Shown: positions 12,663 to 25,148, counted from the stretch's first letter. The stretch: 64,000 nucleotides of DNA from Rhynchopus euleeides (GCA_963210315.1 OY723292.1:620001-684000); one strand, 5' to 3'. Notes: generated by a model from the letters alone, not told the origin. Numbers and translations are program-made.

Positions 12663-13664
12663 ATGTATGCCTGGGACGCTGCTGCACATGCGGGAGCTGC
12701 TGGAGCACAAGGCGGCGGGAGGTGCGCAGTGCTGGGGCTGACGTCAAGATGGAGAAAAGTCAGACGATGCCACGATGTACGGGCTGTGTGCTGTGTACTC
12801 GGTGGATCGACCGAGGGCAAGGGCGCTGGCGTGGGCGTTCTGCGGTCGGGGAACTGGACTACGAAGTGGGAAGGGACGCACCCGCTGCCACCTGACAGCT
12901 CTCCTCAGCCCGCGCTTCCAGCCACATCATCTGGACCACCTTCACCTGGAATTGCCCCTTCAACTCCGCAAGCAATACCATCTGCGCGCACACCTGCTTC
13001 TTCTCCAACGTGTCTTTGCCTGCTGCACCAACTCCTGCAGCGTGGAAGCGTGGAAGCACACCGCAAGCTCGGGGCAAGCAGGAGGACAGCAAGAGGAGGA
13101 GGGGCAACCCCCTGCCCACCGAACGGCTCGGGTGGGGCATTTGTGCCCCATCAACGGGGAGCGGGGACAGACAGGCAGTCCCGAGATTCGGGACTGCTGC
13201 GGGAAAATGAGCAGAAGGCCGGGTCGCTGCTGAAGCACCTGCTGACAGGATCAAGACTTGCGGAAGAAGGTCGCGCTGGTGGAGAGTCTCGGGATTCTCT
13301 GAGACCACCATCTCGTCGGGGTGTAGATTTGAATGTACCCAAGTCAACTTGCTTTGCTGAGAACTGCACGAAGCTGGGGCTGACGAAAGACGCTCGCATG
13401 CTCAGTACCGCATATGGGTTTGCGCGAAGGACTGCGGCACCCAGACTGATCAGAAGAAGGAGGTGGACTGGGGCAGCTGGGCAACACCCCGCCCTCCTCG
13501 AAGTGCTGAAGGCGAAGCAGGAACGTGCAACTGATTGCTGCGATCCTCTGCTAACAACCCTCTGCTACCTGTTCAGCTGCTTCAAGGACAGCGGACAGCC
13601 CCGAGGCCCTCCAACATCCCACAAGCAAGAGCACCCTGCCCACAGTTGGGCAGACCCTGAGTAG
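12663..13664 (+). CDS. Hypothetical 333-residue ORF, weak support
   Basis: This is the longest uninterrupted plus-strand frame in the first 25 kb. Its middle is Pro/Ser-rich low complexity and its C-terminal third is basic and helical (ESRDSLRPPSRRGVDLNVPK). Both strands are unusually open here (a 162-residue minus frame overlaps), so length alone is weak evidence. No family is recognised. It could be an exon of a longer gene. Confidence 0.2.
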   Translation: MYAWDAAAHAGAAGAQGGGRCAVLGLTSRWRKVRRCHDVRAVCCVLGGSTEGKGAGVGVLRSGNWTTKWEGTHPLPPDSSPQPALPATSSGPPSPGIAPSTPQAIPSARTPASSPTCLCLLHQLLQRGSVEAHRKLGASRRTARGGGATPCPPNGSGGAFVPHQRGAGTDRQSRDSGLLRENEQKAGSLLKHLLTGSRLAEEGRAGGESRDSLRPPSRRGVDLNVPKSTCFAENCTKLGLTKDARMLSTAYGFARRTAAPRLIRRRRWTGAAGQHPALLEVLKAKQERATDCCDPLLTTLCYLFSCFKDSGQPRGPPTSHKQEHPAHSWADPE

Positions 13665-13669
13665 CATCA

Positions 13670-16600
13670 AGGAGCCTTTCAGCACCGAGCAATCCCACCA
13701 CTCGGACCGGGTTCTGCAGCGCGACACCACTACACCGGGCTCGCCCTCCCAGCAATGACCTCCCCTGTATTGGTGCGGACCAGTGCAGAAGGATGGTGAC
13801 CGGCTGCAATGCTGAAAAGGCGAGAACAGCGGACGATTAGCACCTCGCAAAGTCACAACAAAACCAACCCCACCCCCGAGCGGTGGCGCACAGTACCGCT
13901 CCATCCTCACCACTGCATGATGGCACTTCAATAGCCCGCGCAAGCGCATGCACGGCTGGGGATAAGGTCCTTTGCAGAGCGGGAACACCGCAGTGGTTTG
14001 ACACCCCACCCGGAAGCACTCCGGCACAGGACACCACCAACACACAACACGCAGCCCTGCAAGAAGATGCGGACATGTGGAGGCATTGTCGCACGTGGTG
14101 CGCGATGCAGAGGACAACGAGCGGAGCTGAGGGTCAGGACCTCTCTTAGAACCACAGGCTGTGTTGCCTCAGGGCTGCCAGTTGCATGTGGAACCATATA
14201 TAGGAGACATCGTGCCGCTCGGGTTGCGCCGCAACAATGATGATGGGCGCATGTTTTCGCATCCGCTCTCTACCTCCGCACCCCCTAACAAAACCAGGCA
14301 CCACACCACCCTGCCTGTTGTGAGTGAAGACACCCGATCCCTCGAGAGGCCTGCTGACGCGACGGGGGCAACGAAAGTCGATGCGCTTCGATCGCTGGAG
14401 ACTCTAAATCCCTCTTCGGGCGCAGAGTTGGCTCTTGCTGGCGGGCTGGCTGTGCAGACCAGGCGGGGAAGCCAGCAAAACACCCCAGCAAAGGAACCGG
14501 GGTGCGTGGCTCAAGGCCTGCGCCCTTGGTTTCCGCATTTCCCCGGCGCAGAGCTTTTCTGGAGGCGGGCGGTGGTCCAGATTCGTGACTGAGAAGAGGA
14601 TGAATGCCGTCATGTGCCTGTAGCTGGGCGAAGCGAGAAGGCAGGGCAACGAGAGAAGCGGTGCTTCTGGGGAGGACGCTTCAGCCACAGGAGGAGGAGC
14701 GCTGCGATGATGGCGAATCAGCATAGGGGCCATGCGTGACTGGTTGGAGCAGATCTGCAAGCAGCATCGACAAGACATACAGCACATGCGCCTGGTGCGG
14801 CAGGCCGAGTGACGGCGAAGGAGAGGGTACCCGCAAGGCGGCTGCCCTGAGGAGGAGGGCCACAGCGATCGGGTGGAGGACATGCTGAGAAGGGTGGCGG
14901 GATACGAGGCGGGATAGAGAGGGGGCTCTTCGATGGGTCGACGGGTCGCCCGATGAAGTGACACGCCCGATGCCAGCAGACAGCAGCAACGAGGCGGAGG
15001 ACAAAGGCTCAGCATCAGATAGGGCGAGTGCAAGGGATGCCACATGTGGCTCTCTATAGCGGCAGCACGTTCACCGCAGAGCAACGAAGAACGGGGTCAC
15101 CGCTGCAAGTCTGCCGGGCGTGTGAAGCGTTCGCAAATCATCCGCACGGCGAAAGCTATCCCGAGTTGGCTACGCGCAAACTGACAAAGAAAGAGCACTC
15201 ACCGCAGCCTGACGAAGAGGTTGTCTTTGTTGCCCAAGCGCTGCCCCACCGCTACCTTGAACGATTTGAACGGTTTGAATGATTTGAACGGATTTTGGCC
15301 GTGTTCGTAGCGACCCCCCCGGTGAAAGGGCCTTTTGTGACACTGACAGGAGGCCCTGCTGCAGTAAACAGCGGCTGGGGTCCTCGGACACCCCTCTTGG
15401 GCCTCGTGCACCCGCTCACCGCCTGCATGCCTGCATGGGATCCATAACCGCACACCCTCAGGGCATCGCCTGTGCCTCCTGGGCACGGCGACGGGGACGG
15501 CAGAGAGGCGTTGCCTCGACACCGCGTTGCACAGGCGGCACAATTCGAGGCAGACGGTCCACAGCCCGTGGTACTGCCTGGGGGACACTGGGTGTCCGCG
15601 AGATGGCGGATGACGATACTGACGGGGGCAGAAATCTGCACGGTTTTCGTGACGAAGACCCAACTCGTCACAACGCCCGTCACCGATCCACGAGGGCCTG
15701 CTAGCTCGGGATTGCAGAGGTCAGGGCGCGCAGCATCCGCGTGTAGGCAAGACGAACGTCACATAAAAGTGACAACGGGCCTCCTCCCGGTTCTGGACAA
15801 GCAGGCGGACCCCAGATGGCAGGTGCAACTGCATTGCGAACGGTCTCCATATCGACGCATGGTATCCTGGCCGCGAGATATACCCTGCGGCACACACAGG
15901 TTTTGCACCCGTCACGAGGATGCGAGATGGCGACATCGCCCTGGGTGAGATGGCATCCAAGCCGGGACAGACCTGAGGGTGCTGCGAGCTGTGCGAGGTT
16001 CGCTTCACTCTCTGGCGAACCTACCCCCACCAGCACAGCCTACGGACTGGCGTGCACCACCTCAACCACCATGTGGCAGGCAAAGGCCTGCCACACAGCA
16101 CGGCTTCCACCCAGGGCACACCTGCTGGTGGAGTGACACCCGAGGGGACACTCCTGCATGCATCAAGCAGCTACCCCCGGTTTTGGTGTCCAGAAGTGGC
16201 TTGCCCAGAAGCCCTGCCCTCCAAGCATGCATAGCGGACTAGGGTCGAAGCTGGCCAACCTGCCTCGGCCAGTGTTGGGAGCCCCGGGACGGTGCGAATG
16301 AAAGACGAGAAGGCAGAGAAGGAGACACGACGGCACTAGGGGTTGTTAGCCTCGGATCGCACGACTCCTCCGAAGCGGAAGCAAATATTGTGCCTGTGCC
16401 GAAACACATCTGATGCGGGGTAGGATAGATGGCAGGGATACGGCCTGCAATCGGATAATCTCCTGACATGGGACGTGCAGAGAGGAAGGACAGCGAGATG
16501 GGCAACACTGGGCTCGGTTCTAGGACTGGGTATTCGAGGGCGCGGTCCGCTGCCAATTTGCGAATGTAAACTCCTGTAAATCGTCCTTATTAGTTAGCGG

Positions 16601-17190
16601 TAGTGATGATATGTGCGCCCTTATGCCCTATGCGACACGCCTGCCATATCATATAACCCGTGATGCGGCCCCCAACCTAACGAATGCCCGCCTCTTTTCG
16701 CAGTACCCATAACACCTGCTGCCCGGTTTCACCCAATATTACGTTGCCTGAGGCCAACCTTTCCTAACCCGGGGTAACCTCATCAGTTCGACACCATAAA
16801 CCCTGATATGATAATGTGAAGACTATAGACCCAGCATCAAGGACACTGCGACACGCACCAGACAAGGAAGGGGCAATACCACAAACTGCAGTGAGAGCAC
16901 AGGGTGGCTGAACGAGGCTACCCCTCCATACTGAAGGTGAGGGGCTGCACTTCTAGACGCCGAGACAAGCGACCTCCCAGCCGCCTTTTTTGCCTGTGTT
17001 GGCACTACACCTTTGCATTTGCATGGAAACAAGATGACCCTCCATCAGGTCGGCGAAGGCGAGGACAGGAAGATGATGCGCGCAATATTGCTTGGACAAC
17101 CCCCCCTCACACTCTACTGTACCCCTCTACTGTACCCACAGCGAACGCTGACAGGACCCTAAGTTAAGAAAGACACGACTGCCCCCTCCA
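13670..17190. other. No gene recognised apart from dispersed repeats
   Basis: Overlapping short frames on both strands show no domain. Repeat fragments at 15111-15248 are listed separately. The only long frame, 226 residues on minus at 14404-15084, is low in sense-like features and is not called. Confidence 0.35.
15111..15248 (+). repeat. Dispersed repeat family A, copy with two shared blocks
   Basis: The first block (CTGCCGGGCGTGTGAAGCG, about 15111-15200) matches 20226-20312 with scattered substitutions. The second block (15203-15248) matches 4783-4828. Having both blocks together suggests this copy is the most complete one. A downstream text TTTTGGCCGTG(T/C)TCGTAGC at about 15290 recurs near 22148. 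No coding function is seen. Confidence 0.5.
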
Positions 17191-17199
17191 GGTGGGAAT

Positions 17200-18520
17200 A
17201 CCAGTAGATGAGCTGCCACACCGCCCAGGTGGTGCACGCAGCACCCCACCCCCACCCCCATGCCCCCCCCACGAGGTGTCGGGTGAGCGACCCCTCGGTT
17301 AGTAGGGCATATGCCTTAACCCCTCCCCCCCCCCCCCCATTCCCCAGGCTCTTCACAGGGTCAGACTAAAAGCTGACCCGTGGCAGAACCCTTCGCCCCG
17401 TCGCTGCGATGCGGCACCCCCACCCCCCACCCTCACCCCCCACGCACACCCCCTCCGTGTCACTCACGCGACCCGGGGGGGCGGCACGTCATCCCTGATA
17501 TGGCTGCAGACGCAGGCGACAGCTGAGCTGACCCCCTTAGGCGCTGTGCGGCTGTATCCCCACGCCACCCCACGGCATATACAGCACCTTCATCACCCAT
17601 GCCCCCACGCGAGGTGTCGGGTGAGCGACCCCTCTGACGCTGGGATGGGCCTTCTGGATCGTCCCACACCTTGCAGTGGCAAGGGGGGCAGCTTCCGTTT
17701 GCAGCAGTGTGGAACAACCCTTCGTACCCCCACCCACCCTCCCCCCAGCCCCCAACTCCCAACCCCTGTCCCCAACCCCCTGCCTCACAGGGTCAGGCCA
17801 GAAGCTGACCCGTGGCAGAACCCTTCACCCTTCACCCCGACATCACGCACGCCCCCTCCGCGTCACTCACGCGACCCGGGGGGGGAGCGGCTGCAGGCGC
17901 AGGCGACAGCTGAGCTGACCCCCTTAGGCGCTGTGCGGCTGAATCCCCACGCCACCCCTCCCCACCCCACGGCAGATGCTGCGCCTCACCACCCCATGCC
18001 GCCGCGCGAGGTGTCGGGTGAGCGACCCCTTGTGTGGGGGGCACGGGGATGGCATTAAACACCGATGTATACTGCTGTAGCCCCCCAGGTGTAAATTGAA
18101 TGGGGCTGTGATGCATGCCTCACTGCCTCTCCGCAACGTTGCGGAGAGAAGATCGCGGCGCACATGAATCTTTAATTTTTAGCTTCGTGCAGCTCTCCAC
18201 TGCACACACACACACACACACCGCCAACTCCCAACCCCCTGCCTCACAGGGTCAGGCCAGAAGCTGACCCGTGGCAGAACCCTTCACCCTTCACCCCGAC
18301 ATCACGCACCCCCCTCCGCGTCACTCACGCGACCCGGGGGGGGAGCGGCTGCAGGCGCAGGCGACAGCTGAGCTGACCCCCTTAGGCGCTGCGCAGTTGT
18401 GTCTCATGCCATCCCACCCCACCCCACCCCACGGCAGATGCTGCATGCGTGGTGGCACGCACCTCCTCACCCCCCACCCCATGCCGCCGCGCGAGGTGTC
18501 GGGTGAGCGACCCCTCGACT
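17200..18520 (+). repeat. C-rich tandem repeat, about 3 full units of 390-460 bp
   Basis: Units are marked by GACCCGTGGCAGAACCCTTC at about 17373, 17805 and 18265, by CAGCTGAGCTGACCCCCTTA at about 17517, 17904 and 18364, and by GAGGTGTCGGGTGAGCGACC at about 17272, 17609, 18007 and 18492. Unit lengths differ because of variable C runs and an insertion containing a CA microsatellite (about 18203-18220). The strand is strongly C-rich. Open frames across it are composition artefacts. Confidence 0.8.
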
Positions 18521-18539
18521 GGGGGGCAGGTTGCGCCTT

Positions 18540-18545
18540 GGCTGC

Positions 18546-18576
<31 letters not shown>

Positions 18577-19110
18577 ACACACCTTGGGGCGAAGACCTGG
18601 GGTCGGGTGGTGCCCTGCCATCACCAAGGGTAGGGGGGGTGGGGTGGGGTGGGGGGGGCAGGGGCGGCTCGAGCTGTCGTCAGGGCTGCGTTGTGTCGAG
18701 CCTCAGTTGCAACCCTATCACCTGTGTCCCCGTCTGGGCATAGGCTGGGCGGTTTCCTCGGCCATCTCTCAGCATTTGCCGTCTTTCGGCAACGCTATTA
18801 CGACAGGGGACTTGGGGTCGTGGGAAGCGGATGAGGGTGTGCTGGCGGGTGGGGGGGGGGGGGGGTAGTCCATCCACCAACGTGAAAACACACTGGGGGG
18901 GAGGGGGGGGGGGGATGGGGCGCGCCTTCGAGAGCGGTTGAATGGGACAACTCCAGCTTGGACTTCGACTTGGATGTGAGGGGGGGGGGAGATGGGAAGG
19001 GAAGGGGATGGGGGCAGAGAAGAGAGGAGAATTGACGAGAAGGGTCAAAGAGTAGCCGACTGGGGGATGGGGGGGGGGGGGGGGGGTGGTATGTAAAGAG
19101 ATACAAAAAG
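18540..19110. repeat. Cluster of G or C homopolymer runs and CA microsatellite
   Basis: Consecutive C runs, a CA dinucleotide run (18563-18580) and many G runs of 8-18 bases (for example around 18850, 18895 and 19070-19086) fill this stretch. The many G runs could form G-quadruplexes on the plus strand. No gene is supported. Confidence 0.75.
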
Positions 19111-19498
19111 GGTGGCACTTTTTTTTTGTGCGGCCTGTGTGGTTGTCTTCGTCGTTTGTCTTCTTCGACCGGACATCCCCTTCTTCTGGAGACACCGATC
19201 TACACCATGAACCTCGAGCTGATGCTGGAGCTTTCGGGAGCCTCTGCGAGTGGGTGGCCACGTTTTCTTTGGTGGACGCACCCAAAAGAAAATAAAGAAA
19301 TAGAAAAAACCCGAAAAGAGGTCGAGGCACCCGCTCCACTCCAGCACCATGGGGCTGAGGTTCACGGATCACACAGGTGAGGATCAGTCCTCTGTGAGGC
19401 GCTTATCCTGAAGACGTACCAGTTCCCCGGTCGGTCTCCAGAAACTCGGGCCGCGTCTGGCGCTGTATCGCCTCGGCGGGGCTGTCGTCCCTTACAGT

Positions 19499-19762
19499 CT
19501 TTTCTGTACGAGGTTTTCCACAGGCTGCACACCTGCCCCGCGGCTGTGTGGCAGTCTTCGCGGAGTGCAATGCGAAGGTCTGGCCTGACGTGGTGTGACT
19601 ATTTAGACTCCAGGTGTCTCCACCCTTCCTGGTCTGGGGAGCCTCGGTACCCAAGCAGTTTTCGGTCATGCCCTGGACCACGGCCGTGCTAGACTCCTGG
19701 TGCAGGCACCCGTCATGGTCCGGGGACGGCCCCCCCAGGCAGTTTAACGTCTTACCCAGGAC
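19499..19762. repeat. 264-bp duplicated segment, copy 1
   Basis: This matches 22385-22648 without any difference that I could see over 264 bp; flanks diverge immediately on both sides. On the minus strand the whole segment is open and reads a Cys-containing peptide with NCLGGPSPDHDG and ENCLGTEAPQ blocks and a CAACGKPRTEK end, so it might be a duplicated exon or an element fragment. No family is recognised. Confidence 0.75.
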
Positions 19763-20225
19763 GTGGGCACTGTGTGTGAGGAGGGGGGTGGGGTTGTGGG
19801 GCTGTGGTGTGGTGCACATATGCCTTTTGATCTGTTGGATTATTTTTTGCCATCCAGGTTCTGGTGTGAATGTTATGATATGGCAGTAATGTGTTTGCCG
19901 GAAAAAAAAGAGTCGCGTTATTTGTTTGAACGAACGGTGCCTGCTAGTGCAATGTGTCCAGGATACCAATACGCTGCCACGAGTCTTTTTCGCTAGAAAA
20001 ACACGATAAATCAGAACCCTGGTGTGTGACGAACCCATTCGTATAAAGCATAAAGAGCAGCGCTGCCCGTTGCATGGCCTCAAATCGTTTGGAGGAGGCG
20101 GGGTCACAGGTGAATGGGAGATCTTTCCGGTTCACTTTGGCCGGGTCTTGCAAAAACTAATGCAACCGAGTGAATCTCGAGAGAGAAGGTAGCAACGACA
20201 GTTTGTGTTCTTCGAACACCCCACA

Positions 20226-20312
20226 GCCTGCCGGGCGTGTGAAGTGTTCGCAAGGATCCGCACGGTGAAAAGTTTCCTGAGTTGGCTCCGCCGAACTTAC
20301 AAAAAAGACACA
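20226..20312 (+). repeat. Dispersed repeat family A, copy 2
   Basis: This diverged copy of the block at 15111-15200 begins GCCTGCCGGGCGTGTGAAG and continues through a GAGTTGGCT text. It lies in gene-poor DNA between the two 264-bp duplicates. Confidence 0.5.
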
Positions 20313-20504
20313 CAATCAGTGAAGGAAGCGAAGGATCGGGAAGATCTCCTCTCCTTTCTGATGAGTGGCAGCAAAACCGGGGGCCCATTTGTCTTCGTGG
20401 CAAGTTTAATTGCCGCGCAGAGTGTGGGCCTCCGGATGGCTGATGGTTGATCAAGCTGGTTGATGGTTGCGGAGCAATCACGGCAGGGGGGGCGACGGGT
20501 GACC

Positions 20505-20585
20505 AAGCGTGTGTCAGTTTCATCTCCTCTTCTGCGAGGCGGACTCACTTTCTGAGCGCTTCTGAGCGAAGGCACTCACCCGGAG
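20505..20585 (+). repeat. Dispersed repeat family B, copy 2
   Basis: This matches 8541-8620 and 21786-21870 in order and spacing (CCAAGCGTGTGTCAGTTTC, TCTCCTCTTCTGCGAGGCGG, then a CTGAGCGAAGGC text). Confidence 0.5.
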
Positions 20586-21049
20586 TTACGTCAGAAAACC
20601 CTTGCAGTGTATTTCTGACGCTCCACACACGCTGCTACAGACTCACTCTCCTGCTGGCGAAAGGCTATCCCGCAGAGCAGGGCTTGCAGAACTGACTGAC
20701 ACACGCTCGGTGACGAAAAGGCACCGCACGCGTAAGCAGGAGAAGGAAACAACAGAAAAAACCAACACAAGTTTCAATCTTCAGGAGGCTCAGGTCATTC
20801 ACATGCCACTGCAGCCGCTATCCTATGCACGGCACTCCCTGTCTGGGTTCGAATGGATGGATATGTGTACCCCACCCGGCCCGACCCTTTTTTGTTTCGA
20901 CGTCGGGAAGAAAAAAAGCTGGTCCGTCGAAGGGGGTGGGATAGAGGCCATGGCCTGGGTGGGGAGAAAACAAATCAAGCCGCGGTTTGTGGCGCCAAAG
21001 CCGGGCTGAGCCCTGCTGTGCTCTGGCATAAAGTAAAGGCGACGGTCGC

Positions 21050-21540
21050 AGCGTGAGGAGGGGGGGGGGGTATTGAAATAGAAGAAGAAGGAAAAGAAAG
21101 AACAAGGATGATCTCCCCTCGCTCGGTATGCAGGTTGCCGTGAAGGGGGGGGGGGGAGGGCGTACATATCATAGATATCGCCCCACTCCCACATTCCCCC
21201 GTTCCCATCTCCCACATCTCTTCTTCTTGATGCCCCCGCCCATCCATCCTCCCCTCCCCCCCCCCTTTTAATTACAAAACACACCCGCGGCTGTGCACCC
21301 CACCCCCTGACCCCCCACCCCTCAAAAGACACCAGCGCAAGCGCCAGCCCAATCAAATCTGCTTCTCTCTGGCGCATTGAAAATTTCTACAGCGGGGAGG
21401 GTAGGGGATGGTGATGGGGGGGGGTGGGGGGGTGGGGGTGGGGGAAAAGAGAGAGACCTGCCAGGCAGGGCCTAATGGATGTGTGTGTTTTGAAACTGAA
21501 AAAAAAGGGGGTTTTTTTTTCTTCTTCTTCTTCTTCTCTC
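21050..21540. repeat. G/C homopolymer-rich, low-complexity stretch
   Basis: There are repeated G runs at about 21060-21070, 21146-21157 and 21416-21433, and C runs at 21250-21266, with purine/pyrimidine-biased strands and a CTT microsatellite near 21520. No gene is supported. Confidence 0.6.
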
Positions 21541-21785
21541 TTCTGCGTAGCGTATATACCCTGGCGCAGCGGGTATAACCCAAGTGGTGACATGGGGGCT
21601 CGCCTGCTAGAGCGAGTGGGTGAGTGAATGAGTGAGTGTGTTGACAATATTTTAAGGCGGGGTGTTAGCCTTGAACGAGCGATAGCGCAGTTCCTCCGGT
21701 GTCGCACTCCGGAAGATGTCCTTCATCATCACATGACACCAGTTCCGACGCACGCTCCTCGCATAGGTGTGTACAGTGGAGGTGG

Positions 21786-21870
21786 GGGGGTTCACTCTGT
21801 GCCAAGCGTGTGCCAGTTTTGTCTCCTCTTTTGTGAGAGAGATACTTTTCTGCACTTCTGAGCAAAATCC
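21786..21870 (+). repeat. Dispersed repeat family B, copy 3
   Basis: This is the third copy of the family at 8541 and 20505: TCTGTGCCAAGCGTGTGCCA, then TCTCCTCTTTTGTGAGAGAG. It is followed after a C run by AT-rich DNA with a CA microsatellite. Confidence 0.5.
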
Positions 21871-22384
21871 CTCCACCTCTTCCCCCCCCCCCCTCCGGCC
21901 AGCTTCAGGAGGTCGATCACACCCTGACGAAATCCACCATTTCGGTTTCTTTTTTTTTTTGCCATCAAAAAACAAAACACCACACACACACACAAAAAAG
22001 AAGAACTTTTTCAGAATTTCTACACACCGCTTTCGTGAAGACCACCTTCCCTTTGGTTCGTGCACCAAACCCGGAAAAGAGCGAGCTGTGCTCAAAAGAG
22101 ACCCTGTTTCCCCCCCCCCCTCCGTTTTTGAACGATTTTTGAACGATTTTTGGCCGTGCTCGTAGCATTCCCCGTTGAGGGGGTCGCTATTTCGTGTTCT
22201 CCTGGCCGCACGGAGGCATTGCCTTACGTCGCCTCTTCCTCTTTTCCTTTGGTGGTGTGTTGGTCTGGCACAGAGGGCGGGACCGTGCTGATATGCACAG
22301 TGACGACTCTCCCTTTTGTTTTGTGCCCGCCTCCACCGAGATTCGGCTGATGCCTCTCAGACTGGGGGCGGGCGGTCGCCGACC

Positions 22385-22648
22385 CTTTTCTGTACGAGGT
22401 TTTCCACAGGCTGCACACCTGCCCCGCGGCTGTGTGGCAGTCTTCGCGGAGTGCAATGCGAAGGTCTGGCCTGACGTGGTGTGACTATTTAGACTCCAGG
22501 TGTCTCCACCCTTCCTGGTCTGGGGAGCCTCGGTACCCAAGCAGTTTTCGGTCATGCCCTGGACCACGGCCGTGCTAGACTCCTGGTGCAGGCACCCGTC
22601 ATGGTCCGGGGACGGCCCCCCCAGGCAGTTTAACGTCTTACCCAGGAC
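22385..22648. repeat. 264-bp duplicated segment, copy 2
   Basis: This is an apparently identical copy of 19499-19762 in the same orientation, 2.9 kb away. The near-perfect identity implies a recent duplication or conversion. Confidence 0.75.
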
Positions 22649-22739
22649 CTTGGTTTTTGTTGGGGAAATGATGGTCGTGACATCGAGGGAATTGAAGGTG
22701 TGAAAGGGCATGTGGGACACCATGTCTTATTGACATTCT

Positions 22740-23480
22740 ACGAGGGTGGGAGAGGGGAGGGGGTGGGTGGGTGTGGGGGTGGGTGTCAGGAGGGGATGCA
22801 AACGGTGGCGTCGGCGGGGCCCAGCATGGGGGGGGGGGGGGGGGGGGAGGGGAACCCGGTGTGAGGGCACTTTCCCTGCGGTTGAGATTTGAAAGGCCTC
22901 ACACCTGCAACTATGACGAGTGGCACTTTTTTTGTGTCATAGTTGCTAATTCCAGAGGGAGGAGCCCTCGCTGCGGCAGCGACCTTTTTTTTTGGGGGGG
23001 GTCTTTGGTTCAAAACGGCGATTTAATCATTTTCCCCCAATAATAGGAAGAGAAATGCACCAAAAATACACCGATTTCGGCACCGCGGCGAGGATACACC
23101 CCCCACCCCCAAGTTACAACAAGATGACATAACTCGCATCTTCCACTTATCGTGGTTTAACTGCAGCACTGTGTGAGTCGTAGCGCACGCCGCCTCCTTC
23201 CCACCCTCACTCCCCCCTTCCCCCCCCCCACCCGCCGCTCCCCATTAGGTTTTCTGTGAACAAACTCCCCCACCTCCCCTCCCCCCCAACAATTTGAAAC
23301 ATCATCCGTTTCGTTCGACAGGCATTCCCTCCCCCACCCCCACCCCCCCCCCCCCAGGGCTGTAAATAAGGTTTGGGGGTCAGGAGTCGGGAGTCGGTTA
23401 TTTACAGTCACCTAAGGTACCTGGGGTGGGGGGCTGGGGGGGACGGGCGGTCTCAAACCCTACTCAATCCTGCACGCATC
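22740..23480. other. No gene; G/C runs
   Basis: This contains a G run of about 22 bases near 22827-22848 and other G or C runs near 22997, 23220, 23280 and 23345. A short inverted repeat (TGTAAATAAG near 23360 and TTATTTACAG near 23398) surrounds a GGAGTCGGGAGTCGG text that recurs near 24425. No coding signal was found. Confidence 0.5.
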
Positions 23481-23713
23481 CTGTAGTACGGCCACCTCTG
23501 CCGTGGAGAGTCCCATGGACCCTCCAGCAGTCGCCCACCATTCGGTCAGGGCGGACTGACTCAGCGCTTGCGGGGTCTTCCCGCGTGCGAGGTGGTCCGC
23601 GAAGAAGCACGCGACGCACAGCGCCATGTTGGCTGTCCCAGCCAACCCCCCACTTCGCCCGCAGCGCCCCACACGCTGCGAGCACCTCACTCACGGCAGC
23701 AGTATTTGGCTGC

Positions 23714-23940
23714 ATAGCTCTCAGTATTTCCCGTGCATGCAGCGCATGCATCCACAAATTTTGTGGATGCATCCACACACAGCCTGGAGCTCCGAAGCCC
23801 TGCATGCAGGCCTGCCTGCAGTGGATGAATGCCTGTATGCCAAATCGAAAATCCATTTTTTGACATTTTCGGGCATCCCTGGATGCCGTGGATGCATGCA
23901 TGGATGCATCCACACCATCCACGGCCCCACTGAGAGCTAT
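23714..23940. repeat. Palindrome-rich MITE-like element, short copy
   Basis: Ends are ATAGCTCTCAGT and its exact complement ACTGAGAGCTAT. Inside are a near-perfect palindrome (TGCATCCACAAATTTTGTGG onwards) and several GCATGCATCCAC/GTGGATGCATGC motifs. A longer, related copy is at 37410-37949. There is no coding capacity, so it would be a non-autonomous element. Confidence 0.65.
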
Positions 23941-24419
23941 GTTGGCTGTGAGTCAAACACTACTGCCTCTACCTGAGGCATGTTTTGTGTCGCAACAGTT
24001 GCGTCACATGTGTGACGCATCTGTGTGGAGTGTGTGTGGTTGTGCACGTGTGCGCTGCGGTATGCTCAACCACCTGATGGGGGCGGAACACAACTCTTCT
24101 TGGGAGCTGCCAGGATCTGGCAAAAGGGGCGGGAAAGGGGCGCCGTATTCACAGCAGTGGTTTGGCAATGAACTCACCCCAGTTCAGAGACCGGTAATGA
24201 AGAAGATGACTGGGAGGCACACACCATGTCCCACCCAGCGGGACCCCCACACCCCCACCCACCCATCGGGACCCCCCCTCCTCGGGTGTTCCAAAAACCC
24301 TTTCTTTTGAATATTTGGAGTCTGTGCGGATCGCAGTGGGGTCATTTTGGCCATGGGGTGCCTAATACCGCACATTCCCTAAGGGAAGCAAGGCAACCCT
24401 CCCAATCCCAAAAAATCCG

Positions 24420-25148
24420 GCGCGAGTCGGGAGTCGGGAGTCGGCCTTATTTACACCCCTGCCCCCCCCCCCAGCTTCCTTTTCTGTTTACAAAATGTGT
24501 GTGGGGGGGGGGGGGGGGAGAGGGGGGGGCGATTCTTCGCACACATACACCGCCGCCGCCGCCGCCACCACCATCACCCCCCCCCCACCCACCCTCCCCA
24601 GCACACACACACACACACACACATAGATTTAACCTTAAATTCTGTCGAGTGTAAGTTACACCGAGCGGACCCTGATAACGCACCCACATCCACTGCCTTA
24701 CACGTTAATCTTTTTAGCTTAGTGGAGGACGCACCGAGCGAGCTCGAGCGCTGCCTCCACTGCCTTACACAACACAGTGTCAGGGGGGGGGGGGGGGCAG
24801 GGGGGGTCATATGCTGTTAACAAGCCACACTCACAGATGTGCTCTACAAGGCCCCACAGGTGTCGACTCCACCGAGCGGGCGCCCTGAGAAGCGACGTGC
24901 GGTGTCTGCATCATAATCTTTGTTTGACGAGGCATGCGAGGTACAAAAGGGTGTACCACTTTTTGACACCCCAAAAAAACGGCCTGGAATGGTAGAAATG
25001 GTGTTGCAAATGCCCCAGGATATGTTTTTAGGGGGTTTTGGGGTGGGGTTGGGGGTCAGATAGGCCCTCAGGGGCTCTGGGGGGGTATCTTGAAAAACCA
25101 CCCTTTGTTAACACCTTTTGGGAGGGGTCTGACCCCCCCTAGGGGGGG
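24420..25148. other. No gene; microsatellites and G runs
   Basis: G runs (24500-24520, 24783-24797), a CCG/CCA run near 24551 and a CA run near 24603-24622 dominate. The 24960-25148 stretch is G-rich, low in complexity and has no domain. Confidence 0.45.

Noticed and set aside
18680-19372. 230-residue Pro-rich minus ORF
   Set aside because: It arises from the complement of G homopolymer runs and has no non-repetitive domain.
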